The translations under genes and the position numbers were made by a program. A stretch of DNA of 64,000 nucleotides, from the NCBI GenBank assembly GCA_028274465.1, contig CM051456.1, forward strand, positions 64,714,753 through 64,778,752. The letters are read 5' to 3'. Positions 10,517 through 19,965 of the stretch are shown in pieces. The stretch is from Plantago ovata. Its lineage: Eukaryota > Streptophyta > Magnoliopsida > Lamiales > Plantaginaceae. Each line of letters begins with the position of its first letter. Position 1 is the first letter of the stretch. The notes under the pieces were generated by a model. It had not been told where the DNA came from, searched no databases, and saw only the letters and a list, made by a program, of their open reading frames with translations.

Positions 10517-12084
10517 TGTTGGTCCCTTTAAACAACAAGAAAAGACTAGGGGGGGTGAATAGTCTTTTCAAACTTTCGTCGTTTAAAAACTTTCTCAGCA
10601 AGGAATTATTACTTTTCCGTAATGAGTTTGTTGATACTTAACTTTCTCAGCAAGCGCAAGTTACTTTTCAGTAACGAGTTTTGCTGATACTTAAAATCAG
10701 AGAGCGGAAGTCTTTGATACAATAAGTGCTTTGTCAGTAAGTGATAGTTTCAGCAAGTGAACAGCGTGACTGTGTACAGATAGATATGCTTTGCTGAAAA
10801 CTAAATGCAGTAAGTAAATCACACAAACACTTTTATAGTGGTATCTGAGAGTGGCGTAATCTCTCAACTAATCCACTTTGTCCTTTCTAGGACTGAATCC
10901 ACTAAGATAAGTTTGAGGTTCCTTACAACACCTATCTAGAGCGATTCAAACAGAAACCAAAGCACACTTGCTTCGTTTCCAACCTAACTAGAGAACGAAA
11001 CCTTGTTCTCCACCAAACTTGGGACTTTTAATCAGCAATACTATGCTCGATTAAGTTCCCCCTGAATTTCAAGCCTGAAAGGGTGTATTTTCAGTTAGAG
11101 AGGTTTGGGATGAGATAACTTGATTATAACTTATTCAGCTACAACAAGTAATCTAAGAAACAAAACTTTTAATACTTTGCAGTACACAAGTTTGATTGTT
11201 TCTGGTGTCAAGACTTGTTCTTGTTCGAAAGAAAGAACACTTAACTAATTTCTTAGCCGTGTATGTTCTACTTCTTCACAAGTAGCTTTTTCAAGCTTTA
11301 AGTCTTGGAACGGATCAATGGCAGTAAAGAGTGTTTGAAGGGTATGTGAGTTTAAGCACAAGTGAGAGTTTGATCACGTTGTTGACACACTTCAACTCTT
11401 TGCCGGATGACCTATATTTATAGTGAATCAAGGGAGCCGTTTGAATTTCAAATTCTAAGGCTTTTGTTCCTTAAGATGTCACTATCTTGCTTTTGTACTT
11501 TCAGCAGCGTCCTTTATTTGTCTTCTAGTCTTCATGTCCTTTGCGTGCATGCTTTGCATTTAATGTTCATTTGAATGAGATTCAAACATGAACGTTAGGA
11601 CGCAAATGCAAGTACTATCACCAAGGAGGTCACAAATGTTCATCAGCAAGTGGTCAGTCTCAGTTTCAGCAAGCACAACCTACTCTGTCGTTTAGATTTT
11701 CACTTATGCAAGCTGTTGCTGAAGTTTCTACTTTCTGAGCAACATGTGCCTTTGTAGATACCAGTCTTCAGAAATCTTCTAGTCTTCAGTTCTTCGAAAT
11801 CTTTGAGTTTCTGAACGGTTCTAAATGCTTCAATAGTTTGTTTGTGTAAACAAAGTACATCACCAGCAAATGCTTCAATAGGTTGTTCTTTTTTTCAGAA
11901 AACAAGATACATCTTAAGCGGTAAAACTAACCTATCTAGCACCTACTCTAAGTCTTCAGCAAACGTTCCTCTTTTACAATGTCCTTAAAATTCTAAATTC
12001 CTATGGATCTTAAGAGTACTAGTTACTGGATTTTCCTTAATTTAGCATGGTTAATTGCTCATCAAAATTACAAGTTTCCTAACA
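10517..12084 (-). repeat. 5' LTR of H
   Basis: About 1,568 bases, running on the minus strand from TGTTAGGAAACTTG (12084) to GGGACCAACA (10517). It is homologous to the LTRs of F. It carries a TATA box at 11415-11422 and many TTGCTGA words. The partner LTR is not in the window. Confidence 0.88.
11415..11422 (-). promoter_or_regulatory. TATA box in the LTR of H
   Basis: TATAAATA on the minus strand, at the same relative place as in both F LTRs, about 900 bases before the primer site. Confidence 0.6.
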
Positions 12085-12372
12085 TTCCTTTTTCCCTTTT
12101 TCCTTTTTTTTTTCTTTTTCTTATCTTCTTTAAGAATCTGGTATCGGAATCGGAATCCGGTACCGGAACAGAGCTGCTGCCAGTGGCAGCTCCGATCAGA
12201 GCTGATCGGAAGCTGCCATGGCAGCTCACGAACGGAGCTGCCTGGGCATCTCCAGATCGGAGCTGCCGAGCTGTCAATGGCAGCTCCGTTCCGATACCGG
12301 ATTATTTGAAGAAGGAAAAAAAAAAGTAAAAAGGAAGGAAAAAAAAACATAAATTAAAAAGTAAAACCTAAG
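12085..12372. repeat. Palindromic GC-rich patch between H and Harbinger I
   Basis: Two ~26-base inverted arms (about 12123-12149 and 12289-12315) share GGTATCGGAA. Between them lie three back-to-back stems: 12176-12190 (GCTGCCA/TGGCAGC), 12192-12209 (CCGATCAG/CTGATCGG) and 12211-12226 (AGCTGCCATGGCAGCT, a perfect palindrome). The arms are bordered by T- and A-runs. I see no coding potential. It may be a small foldback element or the decayed end of one. Confidence 0.6.
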
Positions 12373-12555
12373 GCCATGTTTGGGGAGATGAGAGACAAAA
12401 ATCCAATATTTTTTTGTCAACCCAGCTAAGGAAAAATGGACCCAGATGTAATTAAAAATACGATGGTCCTTTAGATGAAAAGTGAGCATCTAGTGGGTGG
12501 TCCAGAAGTAAAAATTCATTTAAAAAAAATTGTTTTTTTTTTTTTAATTTTTTTG

Positions 12556-12732
12556 AGCAAAACAGCCCCAAGCGTTGGGGCTATTTTGCATGTAGAAAGA
12601 ACCGAGCGGTGACAAGGGTCACCGCCGTGCACGCGCCCCTTAAAAAAAAAAGAGGAGTCGTTCCTCTTTTAAAGTGGTGGGCCAGCTGGCCCACCACTTT
12701 TCAAGTGAAATGCACGCCACTCAGTGGCGTGC
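12556..12732. repeat. Left hairpin cluster (five consecutive stems)
   Basis: Stems in order: 12556-12590 (GCCCCAA/TTGGGGC core); 12606-12625 (GCGGTGAC/GTCACCGC); 12648-12670 (AAAAGAGGA/TCCTCTTTT); 12671-12700, a perfect 30-base palindrome with half AAAGTGGTGGGCCAG; and 12712-12732 (GCACGCCACT, one C, AGTGGCGTGC). Related stems recur at 13354-13480 in mirrored order. Confidence 0.85.
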
Positions 12733-12849
12733 TTTCAGCATGAACAAACTCAAATGGGTTTGTGCATCAAATCTGAGAAAAAAGGGACAAAACCCGACTT
12801 TTTTCGATCAAATCAGAGACATTTCGAGATTTACCCAGGGGTCTCTTTC
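12733..12849. other. Non-coding spacer
   Basis: A short stretch with a weak inverted pair around a run of A and a run of T (12776-12805). No gene is seen. Confidence 0.5.
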
Positions 12850-13180
12850 TACAGGTTCGTTTGAGTATTCTTGGGCCGAGATCGAGCTGCACTCTCCTTG
12901 CCGACGGGCTCTTTTTCTTTTCTTATGGGATACTCAAAAGAATGCTTTTCTTCCACGAGCAAGTAGGCCATTCGCGCTAGTTCTTTATTCCATTCCAATC
13001 TTGAATTAAGAGAATAACCCATCTTAGACTTAGAGGTATGTAGTTCAATGAATTGTTCCTGAGAAAAAGGAATAAATCGAATCAAAGCACAAAGCCTCAA
13101 TGAAAAAAAACACACTTTCCGGCCAAGTCCCATTAATTGATCATAACGATATCGTGGAAATGCTGCACGGAAATTCCTCA
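12850..13180 (-). pseudogene. nad1: Mitochondrial-like DNA (NUMT) with a fragment of nad1 exon 5
   Basis: On the minus strand 13169-13113 encodes RAAFPRYRYDQLMGLGRKV, which closely matches the conserved C-terminal part of plant mitochondrial NADH dehydrogenase subunit 1 (complex I, membrane arm). It lies in a 114-codon frame (13193-12849). The remaining residues do not resemble NAD1 and may be other organelle DNA or chance. Only about 19 codons match, so this is a transferred fragment, not a gene. It sits between two related hairpin clusters. Confidence 0.6.
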
Positions 13181-13353
13181 TGAACCACCACAAAATTAGT
13201 TCATGAGGCTGTGAACTACTCCGTGAACAACCTATAACGTGCAGCAGTTCACAACCAGTTCATGCCACAGTTCACTAGCTTGTGAACAAGATTTGATCTG
13301 TTGTGGTGGTTTAGAAACAATTTCACAAAGCTGTTTTGTGAAGCTCACGGAAG
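13176..13353. repeat. GTTCA-rich inverted-repeat segment
   Basis: The stem CCTCATGAAC (13176-13185) pairs with GTTCATGAGG (13199-13208). Further GTTCA/TGAAC words and an AACCACCACA/TGTGGTGGTT pair (13183-13193 and 13302-13312) fold the segment on itself. No coding frame is seen. Confidence 0.6.
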
Positions 13354-13480
13354 CAACACGTCACTCAGTGGCGTGTTGTTCGCGGGCTGGCCCACCAATT
13401 TAATAGAGGAGCCGTTGAAAACGGCTCCTTTTTTTTTTTAATTGCATACTGCAAAACGCGCCCCTCCAGGCGGTCACCGC
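13354..13480. repeat. Right hairpin cluster, mirroring the left one
   Basis: Stems: 13354-13378 (CAACACG.CACT, one C, then AGTGGCGTGTTG), the sister of the 12712 stem; GGGCTGGCCCACCA (13384-13397), like half of the 30-base palindrome; 13407-13429 (AGGAGCCGTT/AACGGCTCCT); and 13470-13480 (GCGGT, C, ACCGC). The CGCGCCCCT block, however, is in the same direction as on the left, so this is not a clean inverted copy. Confidence 0.75.
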
Positions 13481-13558
13481 TATTTTGGCAAAAAATTTTA
13501 AAAAATAAAATAAAATAAAATCTGAAAATATTACTAACGGTCATAAAATTGTTTCCTC

Positions 13559-13566
13559 TATAAATA
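13559..13566 (+). promoter_or_regulatory. TATA box before Harbinger I ORF1
   Basis: TATAAATA within CTCTATAAATATAC, about 130 bases before the first ORF1-like codons, preceded by AACGGTCA. A similar arrangement occurs before genes of plant PIF/Harbinger elements. Confidence 0.5.
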
Positions 13567-13689
13567 TACACAATTATTGCATATGTTTTGATCATCCCTC
13601 CTCAATCTCCATTTTCTATCTTAACTAAATTCAAAATACCTCTCTACTTCCATTTTTTATTTTCCTCCTTCCAACGACATATCCGGAAA

Positions 13690-14961
13690 CAACCCGTACC
13701 AAGGCGGTGTGAATTTGAGTTACGACGACTTTCAACGTCTTGCTCGACTTCACCCCGAATTGATGATTTCAATCACTCCAAATGTCGGAAACACCTTCTG
13801 ACCTCCTAATATGAACTCCATCTCCCAAGGCTCTCCACACAACTTCACTCCACAATTCGCATTTTCCGATTGCTCTCAACCCACACCACCATATGTTTAC
13901 AACCCATTCAACAACCCAACATACAACTCCTTACAAGACAACTAGGGTTTAAATGAGCAAATGGCGAGTCCGGGCGCGGCGAGTCCGAATCTGGAGGAAG
14001 TTGTTCCCAAAACAAAACCAACTCCGGCCGCTAAGAAGGGATGAAAGGGAAAGAAGGCCCAACAGTCCGACACTGGAGGAACAAAATGTGCAAAAGAAGA
14101 TTCATTTAAGTTCTCAGTAGCCGAGGATAAGGTGTTGGTTGGCCGTTTCATGATGGCCAGCGAAAATGCGGCTAAAGGAACATATCAGTCGTTCAATAAC
14201 CTACTAGCCGAAGTGGCAAGAGAATTTGAGAAGGTGCGCCTAGATCGACCCGACTTGATTTTGCGATAGCGTACTTTGGAATCCCTACGTCATAGGTGGC
14301 TCAGGATCAAAGGGCCGATTAACAGGTTTGTTGGATTATGGAGGTAGCGCGACGACTGGTTGAGACGAGTGGTCACAATGAGGAAGACATAAAAAACAAA
14401 GCTGAGCAGGTGTACCGAGATGATGATCCAAAGGGCGCCTCATTCAACTTACACCATTGCTATGAACTTATGGTTGGATACCCTCAGTGGCAGAGCGTTA
14501 TGAACTACTTGGGAACTTCTCAAGAGAGTGCGAATATTGTTGATTTTGATGGAGATGAAGGTGGGAGCGGTGGCAAACGCTACCGTATTGGCAAAGATAG
14601 CAGCGCCTTAAGGAAGAGACCTATGGGCCGGGATGCTGCAAAGAGGGCCTAGTCAGGAGGAAAAGGTTCTTCCTCTTCCAGCACCGATGAACTAGTTGAA
14701 AGGTTTGGCTCGTTCACCCAAGGAGGTAACGATTATGTGGAGTTTGACAAGTTGAAGTTGGAGACAGTCATAGAAGAGCGGGCATATAAAAGGGGGCACG
14801 ATCAACGAGTATGGGAGCAGGAAAATGAAAAAAATGAGTAGAGGGAGAAAGATAGGATGTTTAAGGCGTGGTCGAAGTTAATTGACAGGGGTGAAAATCT
14901 GACGGCAGATGAGGAGGCTATAAAGGCAAAACTCGCCAACAAGCTCTTTGGTGATGGCTGA
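13690..14961 (+). pseudogene. Harbinger I ORF1 (Myb/SANT-like DNA-binding protein), decayed
   Basis: Conceptual translation gives a Ser/Pro/Asn-rich N-terminal part (NPFNNPTYN), then a Myb/SANT-like segment (EDKVLVGRFMMASENAAKGT, then RTLESLRHRWLRIKGPINRF). A second half follows with HHCYELMVGYPQW and the basic RPMGRDAAKRA typical of the C-terminal region shared with NAM-associated proteins. An acidic helix (FDKLKLETVIEERAY ... WSKLIDRGENLTADEEAIKAK) closes it. In this family ORF1 binds DNA and helps the transposase into the nucleus. Several in-frame stops and at least one frame change (near 14337) are present; the longest open piece is 14338-14652. It lies upstream of, and on the same strand as, the transposase. 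Confidence 0.8.
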
Positions 14962-15348
14962 ACATTCCGCGGTATTGTATGAGGGTGCTTTTCATTTACG
15001 TTTAAGTGTGGTTTGTTTGAGCGTGCCTTTAATTTGCTAGTTTCAGTGTGATTTCTTTGAGTTAGGTTTGAGTTATGTTTCAGTGTGTTTTTCATTTACG
15101 AACTCGTAATGTAGACCAATGTAATATATCTTCCATATCAATAAACATATATGATGTTGTTCCATTTATTACTCCAGACATGTCACATCTCTCACTTTAA
15201 TTTGAATCTCAACTTCAATTTGAATTTGAGTTTGAATCGGAATCTAAATTTGAATTTGAACTTTAATTTCAATTTCGTTCTGAATTTGAATTCCGACAAA
15301 GTGGCTCCAAGCATGTCACATCTCTAACTTTAAGGCTATGCTAGAATA
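14962..15348 (+). repeat. Spacer between ORF1 and transposase with AATTTG-type repeats
   Basis: Positions 15195-15297 are a degenerate array of TTTGAATTTGAA-like words. It is flanked by direct repeats of CATGTCACATCTCT (about 15178-15200 and 15313-15335). Positions 14980-15100 repeat TTTGAGTT-like words. No gene is seen. Confidence 0.65.
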
Positions 15349-16515
15349 GTCGGGGACTATTTTTGTGACCGTCCGGTGTTCACAACCGACCAATTCTGCC
15401 GTAGATTCAGAATGAGGTGCCCATTGTCCGAGAAGTTAGTAAGAGATGCGCAGTTGCACGATGAATTTTTTGTCTAGAGGCCGGACGCACTTGGTAGGAT
15501 GGGCTTGTGTGCACTCCAAAAATGTATTGCAGCAATCAAGTTGATTGCATATGGTTCGTGTGCAGACAACATAGATAAGTATTGTCGATTAAGTGAAACT
15601 TCTACAAGGCACTCGCTGGAGCACTTTTGCGACTTTCTATATGAAAAATACAGCCCCCATTACATGAGAAGGGTCACTGCGGAAGATGGGCGGAGTCTAC
15701 TTCGGATCAATGCTGGTAGAGGTTTTCCGGGAATGATTGGATCAATTGATTGCATGCAATGGGAGTGGGAAAATTTTCCTAATGCATGGAAGGGTCAATA
15801 CCGAGGGAAGGAAGGAAAGGCAACTGTTGTTCTGGAAGCCGTTGCCTCAAAGGAACTCTGGAACTGGCATTCGTTTTTCGGAGTGTCTGGTAAGTTCGAT
15901 GATATAAATGTCCTATGGCGTTCACCTGTATTTGATGATGTAATTAATGGCGCTGCACCACAAGTTAATTTCGAAGTGATCGGCCACAGATACAATATGG
16001 CCTACTATCTTACTTACGACATATATCCAAGTTGGTCAACTTTCGTCCCTGCCATAAAAAATCCAGCAACTCGTAAGGAATGGTTATTTACAAATTTTCA
16101 AGAGTCGTGCAGGAAAGATGTGGAACGAGCTTCGGTGTTTCAAAAAGAAGATTTCTTCTCATCAAGCACCCATCTCTTTCATTCACAAAAGAGTTAATGG
16201 GGGGAAATAATGAACGCTTGTATCATTTGCATAACATGATTATAGAAGACGCGCGAGAAACAGTTCCAAACTCTGACTATCCCAACGGATACGATGAAGA
16301 TGTACCCATGATGCCTGGACCATCTTCTAGTGGATCAAGTTCCCACACATTCAACAGGAATACTACATTCGAGTACAGTTGCAGGGAGTCCATGGTTGAT
16401 TCGATAGAGGATTACTTCGAAAGGAGAAGGCATATGCATGACAGGGATACTCATAATGCCCTGCAGAATGACCTAATGGAACACATCTGGACAAAATTAT
16501 ACTATATAGTACTCG
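15349..16515 (+). pseudogene. Harbinger I DDE transposase, decayed
   Basis: The N-terminal helix-turn-helix-like part (FRMRCPLSEKLVRDAQLHDE) starts near 15349 and meets an in-frame TAG at 15475-15477. The longest open piece is 15499-16197. Counting from its ATG, the catalytic triad is D84 (GSIDCMQWEW), D135 (GKFDDINVLWRSP) and E209 (CRKDVERA). The usual LADGIYP motif reads LTYDIYP. After E209 the sequence departs from the family and the C-terminal part (LHNMIIEDARE, then MHDRDTHNALQNDLMEHIW) continues in another frame (16080-16535), so about 25 codons are lost or scrambled near 16140-16200. The enzyme would cut and paste the element at TWA sites. Confidence 0.88.
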
Positions 16516-16535
16516 GTAATATAAAAATACAATAA

Positions 16536-16805
16536 TTCAAAATCTAAATTTCATTACTTCATAAAAAATTACAATACTTAAATACTATACTACTATGTAA
16601 ATTACAATATTTAAACACCACTACTAAATACTGGGAACTTCATAATAATTTAAATACTTCAACACTTCAACACTAATGCTAGTTTAGCTACTACTACTTC
16701 AATTAAACACTTCTACTTTAACACTACTACTGGCTCACTAATTGAAATTGAGCAGCAAACAAACATCAAATTTAAATTCTACATAATTAAATAATACTAC
16801 GTAAC
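16536..16805. other. AT-rich spacer between the two Harbinger elements
   Basis: Rich in TACT and ACTTCA words; no coding potential. The ends of both Harbinger elements should lie here, but I see no clear inverted repeats. Confidence 0.5.
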
Positions 16806-17941
16806 TACTCCTCGTCGAGCTCCCTTGCGCTAGCCATCTTGGCATTCTCGTACCATTTTGTGAAAGTTAAACCGAGATCTTCACCCCTTTTGATCATTTT
16901 TTCATACTTGAGTAGCATTTTCATCCTATCTAGTTTGTTCCTCTCGCCCAGTGTCGTACTAGTACCGGAAGTTGAAGTTTCTTTTGCTTTATTTTTTTGT
17001 TTTGCTTGATCTCTACCAATGGGGCGGACAAGAGGATTTCCCGGTGTACAATCGCTTGGTGTATCTTCGGTGTTACCTCCGGAAGATGTGTATTAACCGG
17101 CCTTGTTGATCCGGACATGTTTGGGGCCATCAATTGGGTTTATACTTGACTCGGCATAAGCCTTCCATTTCGGTTCATTCAACAACAATTTGACGCATTC
17201 ATCATACTTCCATACTTCTAGCTTTTTATTTGGCATCGTGACACGTGGGGCCCAAATCTCAATCACGACCTTGTTTTGATCATTAGGCGAGCACCCACTT
17301 TGATTGGCTTGTTGAATTTCATTACGACATGCTATGAATAGAGCGACACAAGTGCTTACGTGATGCCAACTTTGTTTTAGAGATGTAGGCTCCCTTTTGG
17401 AATGGTGAGGGAGACTATGCTCATTGTAAAAAGTGATGGTATGTTTCCAAAACGTCTTTTCGGTTTGATTATTAGACACAATCAGATCTTTACGTACATG
17501 AAACCAAGATTTTACCAATAACACATTCTCTTCTTCACTCAATGAGGCGCGGGGAGTTGACTTTTCCGGGGATTTTTCTTTCGGGTCATCGCTTTGAACA
17601 TGTTGAACAATGAGTTGGATAGAGTTGGGCCTGTTGTGATTAATTGATGGTGGCTCCGGTACTTGGAATGGGAGATGATTAGGATAATCCAAGAATGATT
17701 CCATAGGTCGATATACGCCTACATACATATGGTTGTGAACTCCGTAACTAGTAAAGCTCGTTTGGTTTTGTTGTAGTGGTGCTTGGTTGAAATTGATTTC
17801 GGATGGTGCGTAATGGTTCATATGTGGCATTTGAGTAGAAGATTGAGATGATTGGGATGAGGCGTTACTTTTTGGCGAGTTGGACATTAAATCTTCCCAT
17901 TCCTCCGGTGAAAATCTGTTTTGGTATTGTTTTGGTACCAT
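16806..17941 (-). pseudogene. Harbinger II ORF1 (Myb/SANT-like), one in-frame stop
   Basis: The open part is 282 codons (17941-17096). It has a Gln/Asn/Ser-rich N-terminal half, and then from about residue 130 a SANT/Myb-like domain (SEEENVLLVKSWFHVRKD, LKQSWHHVSTCVALFIACRN). It then has YDECVKLLLNEPKWKAYAE, which matches the second conserved block of the family. A TAA at 17093-17095 interrupts the frame. The same frame then continues to 16806 with the expected basic motif RPIGRDQAKQKNKAKE and an acidic helix ending RELDEE. A single stop therefore separates this from a full-length ORF1 of about 378 codons. It is much better preserved than the ORF1 of Harbinger I. Confidence 0.85.
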
Positions 17942-18023
17942 GATTTGTTGTTTTTCGAAGTGTGAAGGAGAAAACGTTTGTAGTATGAATAATGAAGTGG
18001 AGAGGGACTTTAATTAATAGATA

Positions 18024-18882
18024 CTTGAGGTAGGAGAGGGCCTTCATGAGTACACGCACATGGGTGGGTCTACAATGATTAAGTGTCTGAAACATTTCAT
18101 AGACGGTGTTATTGCTAATTTCGACAAAGGATACTTGAGGAAGCCTAACCGAGAAGACATTGCTCGGCTATTGCATGTCGTTGAGGAAAGAGGATTTCCT
18201 GGTATGCTCGATCGGGTGCGTTGACTGCATGCATTGGCAATGGAAGAATCACCCAACAACTTGGGCAGGACAATACACGGGGAGGAGTGGACATCCATGA
18301 TCATGCTCGAAGCAGTTGCATACTACACCACTTGGATTTGGCACGCATTCTTCGGTGTTCCGGGTAGTACTAATGATATTAATGTTCTTGATCGTTCTCC
18401 TCTTTTTGCTGCTCTTTACTCCAGCAAGAGTATTGGCGTTAAATTCACTATCAATGGGAACCAATATGACATGGGGTACTATTTGGCAGATGGTATTTAT
18501 CTCGACTATCCAACGTTTGTGAAATCCATCAAAGCTCTGGTGGGCGATAAGTCCAAACTGTTTTCTAAGTTCCAGGAGAGCTATCGGAAAGATGTCGAAC
18601 ATATATTTGGCATACTTCAAGCACAATGGGCTATCGTTCGTGGCCCGACACGATTTTAGGATCAAGCATTTCTTTCTAAGATGATTAGATGTTATATTAT
18701 TATGTACAACATGATTGTGGAGGATGAATGCCACAAGTATGCGAGTTGCTACAAGAAAGAAGATTATGATTTGTTGAATAATGATAATATTGTGAACCCA
18801 GATCACAATATTCCATTCAAGTGGAGGAATTATGTCGAGTAGAGAATGCGCTCGACCGATCCAACTCGAGTATTGTTGTTGC
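18024..18882 (+). pseudogene. Harbinger II DDE transposase fragment
   Basis: The sequence begins within the protein (MGGSTMIKCLKHFIDGVIANF, RKPNREDIARLLHVVEERG). The N-terminal third expected from the family is missing, since the ORF1 start is only ~80 bases away. The first catalytic Asp region (CMHWQWKNHP) is in a different frame from both flanks. The open piece 18234-18659 carries GSTNDINVLDRSPLF with the second Asp, the intact LADGIY motif, and the Glu in SYRKDVEHIFGILQAQW. After a stop at 18658-18660 the family sequence goes on (IMYNMIVEDE, FKWRNYVE) until D cuts it at 18883. At least two frame changes and two stops are present. Confidence 0.85.
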
Positions 18883-19899
18883 TGTTGTAAGCGTGCATCT
18901 TTTTTGGAGCAAGAGTTTGAGACAAGAACAAGTAGAGAACAAACAAAAGTAGATATGTATTGATATACAAACAACAAAGATCTTACAAAATATACAACCC
19001 TTATCAACCACTAAGCCGGTCCTTTGCACACTTTAGAAACGAAACAAGTCACGTACAAATTGCAATAATCTTTGATCTTCTAGCTACACCTCCAGCAACA
19101 CCAAGGAGTAACAAACAACAAGGATACACAAGGCGAGTAGAGTCGATAGTTTGACTATCTCTCCTTAAGACAATATTGCCCCACTCGTGGTGCTTACGGA
19201 ATTATGGCAATAGTCTCCCAGGATAAAACTACTCTTAAGATGGCTAAGTAGCACTACAATAGCCGAATCTATCAAACTTACTTTGAGTATGAACAATACA
19301 GAAGAGCAAAGAGGGTGAAGGAGATGATCTGTTTGCAAGTGTGTTGGAAGAAATGATTTCTTCTCCTATTTATACAACAAATGCACCCTCTCTCAAGTGT
19401 TACAAGCCTTCCAAATTGTGTGTAAGTTATCATCTAGAAGTTTTGAGATAAATGGATGTGTCCCATCATAATTTAAGGGATGTATATCTTCATGAAACCA
19501 CTTGAAAATTCGCCACTCCCGAAAAGGTACGAATCTGTTCGCAATGCCGCAGCATTGCCTTAGTGTTGCTGCTGCAAAACTTTTACAGTGAGTTAGGAAC
19601 CGCAATGCTGTAGCATTCATTTCATAATGATGCAGCGACGTTTACTTGATATCAATGCTGCAACGTTTTATACATCAATGCTGCTTTACGGTAGCTTTCC
19701 AGTAAGCTTCGACACTATCAATGCTGCATCATTCTATAAACTTTGCTGCTTCAAGAGTTCCTTTTCTCAAAACTTGGATTTTCAAGTGGTTTTCGATATA
19801 CGCTTGCTCTTTAACTCGAATTTTAGCACAATGGAACTTTCACCATGTGTGCATGAACTTAAAGCGCTTCGCTGAATTTGTATTGTTTAGTTTGCCACA
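18883..19899 (-). repeat. 3' LTR of D
   Basis: About 1,017 bases. On the minus strand it starts TGTGGCAAAC and ends TTACAACA, giving TG...CA ends. 18883-19124 matches 35201-35442. A TATA-like TATAAATAGG (minus) lies near 19366-19376. Positions 19535-19750 contain a cluster of AATGCTGC words. The outer boundary at 19899 is inferred from the TG start and the neighbouring purine-rich tract. Confidence 0.7.
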
Positions 19900-19965
19900 T
19901 TGAACCAAATTCTTGGGATCTCCAGTCAGTATGGTTGGGTATCCACAATACAAATTATTTATGTC

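Larger units (their letters stand above)
6415..12084 (-). mobile_element. Element H: SIRE/Maximus-like Ty1/copia element, 5' part only
   Basis: Read on the minus strand it runs LTR (12084-10517), primer site, gag and integrase, and then ends inside the region after the integrase core at the junction with A. It is closely similar to F (36574-42810) in the opposite orientation. No RT, RNase H or 3' LTR is present. The coding part is broken in at least four places. The lineage call rests on the long gag with a coiled coil, the integrase, and similarity to F, whose RNase H and long post-pol region are SIRE-like. Confidence 0.85.
12373..16535 (+). mobile_element. Harbinger I: decayed PIF/Harbinger DNA transposon
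   Basis: It has the two-gene content of plant PIF/Harbinger elements on one strand: a Myb/SANT-like ORF1 (13690-14961) and a DDE transposase (15349-16515). The left edge is tentative. TAA followed by GGCCATGTTTGG at 12370-12384 looks like a TWA target site plus a terminal inverted repeat, but I find no matching right end. The upstream part contains hairpin clusters and organelle-like DNA. Both genes carry stops and frame changes, so the element is not autonomous. Confidence 0.65.
16806..18882. mobile_element. Harbinger II: second decayed PIF/Harbinger transposon, split by element D
   Basis: ORF1 is on the minus strand (16806-17941) and the transposase on the plus strand (18024-18882). The genes are head to head with about 80 bases between them, unlike Harbinger I where they share a strand. 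The right part is missing because copia element D is inserted at 18883; the remainder should lie beyond the window. Confidence 0.75.

Noticed and set aside
12370-12384. TAA plus GGCCATGTTTGG as a definite Harbinger terminal inverted repeat
   Set aside because: No matching inverted copy was found up to 16805, so it is kept only as a tentative left edge.
12849-13193. Functional 114-residue gene on the minus strand
   Set aside because: Only ~19 residues match NAD1; the rest is unlike it and the start context is not that of a gene.
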